Shown here one piece after another: positions 18,898 to 20,226 of a DNA stretch of 20,226 nucleotides (position 1 is its first letter; each line of letters starts with the position of its first letter). Position numbers and translations under genes: made by a program. This DNA comes from a virus. The notes beneath the pieces were generated by a model that had not been told where the DNA came from, searched no databases, and was given only the letters and a program-made list of their open reading frames with translations. The stretch spans positions 1-20,226 of IMG/VR virus record IMGVR_UViG_3300025879_000142. One strand, written 5' to 3'.

Positions 18898-19348
18898 AGG
18901 GTTTTACTTACTGACCGAAAAGATCAAGGATGAGTTACAGGCAGATGACAATGTCAATACTGTAACCTATGGTGATATTACTAAGGTGGATCTTGATAAG
19001 CAGACTATATTCCCACTATCACACTTCATAGTGAACAATGTATCTTCAGGAGAGAATACCTTAACATTCAATATAAGCGTATTAGCGATGGATGTAGTGG
19101 ACTTTAGCAAAGAAGAGGTATCAAATACCTTTGAGGGTAATAACAACGAGCAGGATGTCTTTAATACGCAATTAGCGGTACTTAACAAATTGATCCAAAA
19201 GCTAAGAGCAGGATCTTTGTACAGAGATAAGTATCAGGTTATAGGAGATGTGAATATTGAGCCATTTACAGACAGATTCGAGAATGCGTTGGCAGGGTGG
19301 ACTGCAACCTTTGATGTAATGATTCAAAACGATATAGATGTCTGCTGA
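18878..19348 (+). CDS. Conserved tail-region structural protein
   Basis: A 156-residue protein with no cysteine before its last residue. Features are G-F-Y-L-L-T-E-K-I-K-D-E-L, V-D-L-D-K-Q-T-I-F-P-L-S-H-F-I-V-N-N (residues about 37-54) and F-T-D-R-F-E-N-A-L-A-G-W-T-A-T-F-D-V (about 128-145), which I recall as a conserved set in marine flavobacterial phages. By position, and by beta-strand content, a tail completion or terminator protein is plausible; this is inference. It begins inside the frameshift extension of the chaperone gene and overlaps the following gene by 11 bases. Confidence 0.75.
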   Translation: MANTGIRGFYLLTEKIKDELQADDNVNTVTYGDITKVDLDKQTIFPLSHFIVNNVSSGENTLTFNISVLAMDVVDFSKEEVSNTFEGNNNEQDVFNTQLAVLNKLIQKLRAGSLYRDKYQVIGDVNIEPFTDRFENALAGWTATFDVMIQNDIDVC

Positions 19349-19859
19349 TTATAAAAGAACACAAGAGGCATTGAATAAGTTTGCTAAATATGTGATCCAA
19401 CAATCACGATCTAACCTCAGCAAACAAAAAAAGAGTGTTACAGGAGATCTGTATAAATCAATGAGCTATAATCTACAGGTGAACCCTAACTCTTTTAGCT
19501 TAGAGTTTTTCATGGCGGACTATGCGATGTTTGTAGATCAAGGGGTAAAGGGTAAGTTAAGTACTTACTCACAGAGTAGAAATAGTCCCTTTAGCTTTAG
19601 AGGCAAGAAACCACCTATGCAACCTTTAGCAGATTGGGCAAAGAGCAGAAACATAAGACTCAGAGATGAGAAAGGAAGATACAAGAAAGGAAACTATAGG
19701 ACTATAGGCTTTATACTACAGAAGAGTATATATGAGAAAGGGATCAAAGCATCCATGTTCTTTACTAAGCCTTTTGAGAAAGCCTTTGATAATTTACCAC
19801 AGGAGATAGTAGAAGCCTTTGGATTAGATATAGAAGATTTATTAGAATTTACGACATGA
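19338..19859 (+). CDS. HK97 gp10-like neck or tail protein
   Basis: A 173-residue protein. T-Q-E-A-L-N-K-F-A-K-Y-V-I-Q-Q-S-R-S-N-L (residues 8-27), G-D-L-Y-K-S-M-S-Y (36-44), Y-A-M-F-V-D-Q-G-V-K-G (63-73) and a late T-K-P-F-E-K-A-F-D-N-L-P (about 143-154) follow the order seen in HK97 gp10-like head-tail or tail-completion proteins. The F-V-D-Q-G motif is characteristic. The length is usual for this type. It overlaps its neighbours by 11 and 4 bases. Confidence 0.72.
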   Translation: MSADYKRTQEALNKFAKYVIQQSRSNLSKQKKSVTGDLYKSMSYNLQVNPNSFSLEFFMADYAMFVDQGVKGKLSTYSQSRNSPFSFRGKKPPMQPLADWAKSRNIRLRDEKGRYKKGNYRTIGFILQKSIYEKGIKASMFFTKPFEKAFDNLPQEIVEAFGLDIEDLLEFTT

Positions 19860-20226
19860 GTAAGATAAATGTAAGAAGCCCGTACTATGTAGTGATTAAT
19901 CAATCACCAACAGCTACTGCAAACTTAAAGATATGGACAGGTGCATTAACTCCTGAGCCAAGTACTAACAATTACGAACTAAGCAAAGATAGTACAGGAG
20001 GCTATGGTCATTTTGAGGTGGCTGAGTTAGTAAGAGATGAGATATCTCACTCCTTTGATGGTACTTATACTTCGTATGCAGCTTGGCTAAAAGTAAATAG
20101 TGAAACTACACTACTTGCATTAGATGGCTACACAGAATACTCAGATGGCACAAATGCACAAGGTAATACTGAACAACTAATCTCTAACTCTACAATATGG
20201 ATTCCAAAGGATGTAGATGTAAGGAT
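19856..20226 (+). CDS. Tail structural protein, partial (runs off the right edge)
   Basis: An open frame from the ATG at 19856, overlapping the previous stop by four bases (ATGA), and still open at the last base, giving at least 123 residues. It begins M-S-K-I-N-V-R-S-P-Y-Y-V-V-I-N-Q, a beginning I recall for large structural proteins of flavobacterial phages. L-K-I-W-T-G, Y-G-H-F-E-V-A-E-L-V-R-D-E-I and F-D-G-T-Y follow. The composition (Thr, Ser, Tyr, Asn, few Lys or Cys) is that of a beta-rich virion protein. Total length and function cannot be given from this window. Confidence 0.8.
   Translation, partial: MSKINVRSPYYVVINQSPTATANLKIWTGALTPEPSTNNYELSKDSTGGYGHFEVAELVRDEISHSFDGTYTSYAAWLKVNSETTLLALDGYTEYSDGTNAQGNTEQLISNSTIWIPKDVDVR

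Overview
The window is a stretch of a tailed double-stranded DNA phage (or prophage), AT-rich, with every gene on the + strand and tightly packed with short ATGA-type overlaps. The host is most likely a marine flavobacterium or another member of the Bacteroidota. The evidence is the promoter type (TTTG, then 19 bases, then TATCTTTA, close to the Bacteroidota TTTG/TAnnTTTG consensus), the near absence of Shine-Dalgarno sequences, and protein families typical of flavobacterial phages (a DUF3127 SSB-like protein, a solitary DnaA domain IV protein, and the tail gene set at the right end). I saw no tRNA, rRNA, CRISPR array, insertion sequence, integrase or lysogeny repressor.

Layout. 1-3287: a small coiled-coil protein and a 986-residue tail fibre. 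3333-4560: lysis cassette (small membrane proteins, an M15 peptidase endolysin, a holin-like protein). 4561-4623: an AT-only tract. 4624-5248: a small protein and a NinG-like recombination protein. 5266-5341: probable small RNA with its own promoter and terminator. 5407-11541: replication and metabolism genes, comprising an OB-fold-like protein, a DUF3127 SSB-like protein, a DnaB-type helicase, a sigma-70-like factor, a degenerate PD-(D/E)XK protein, an MjaI-like restriction endonuclease, DUF3310, a FEN-type 5'-3' exonuclease and a DnaA domain IV protein. 11557-13658: a ParB-like / PP-loop (PAPS reductase-like) / GNAT cassette. 13660-16427: small proteins, HNH-like protein, ParB-like protein, terminase small and large subunits. 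16557-18013: small unknown genes under two strong consensus promoters. 18040-18105: a second probable small RNA. 18146-20226: tail genes, including a tail assembly chaperone with an evident -1 frameshift product, two conserved tail/neck proteins and the start of a further structural protein that runs off the window.

Main points for a second look. (1) The phage carries a gene resembling the CTAG-specific MjaI endonuclease but no visible methyltransferase, and by eye I found no CTAG anywhere in the window, which suggests a nuclease that attacks host DNA while the phage protects itself by lacking sites. (2) The tail chaperone gene has a T9 slippery run and a conserved second frame with no start codon, overlapping the first frame by 56 codons. 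(3) Two promoter classes are visible: the host-like TTTG-N19-TATCTTTA class and a second motif, ATTCGTTATATA, in front of the lysis, ParB/PP-loop and tail blocks, which may be read by the phage sigma-like factor. (4) The ParB/PP-loop/GNAT cassette may be a modification or anti-defence system of unknown chemistry.
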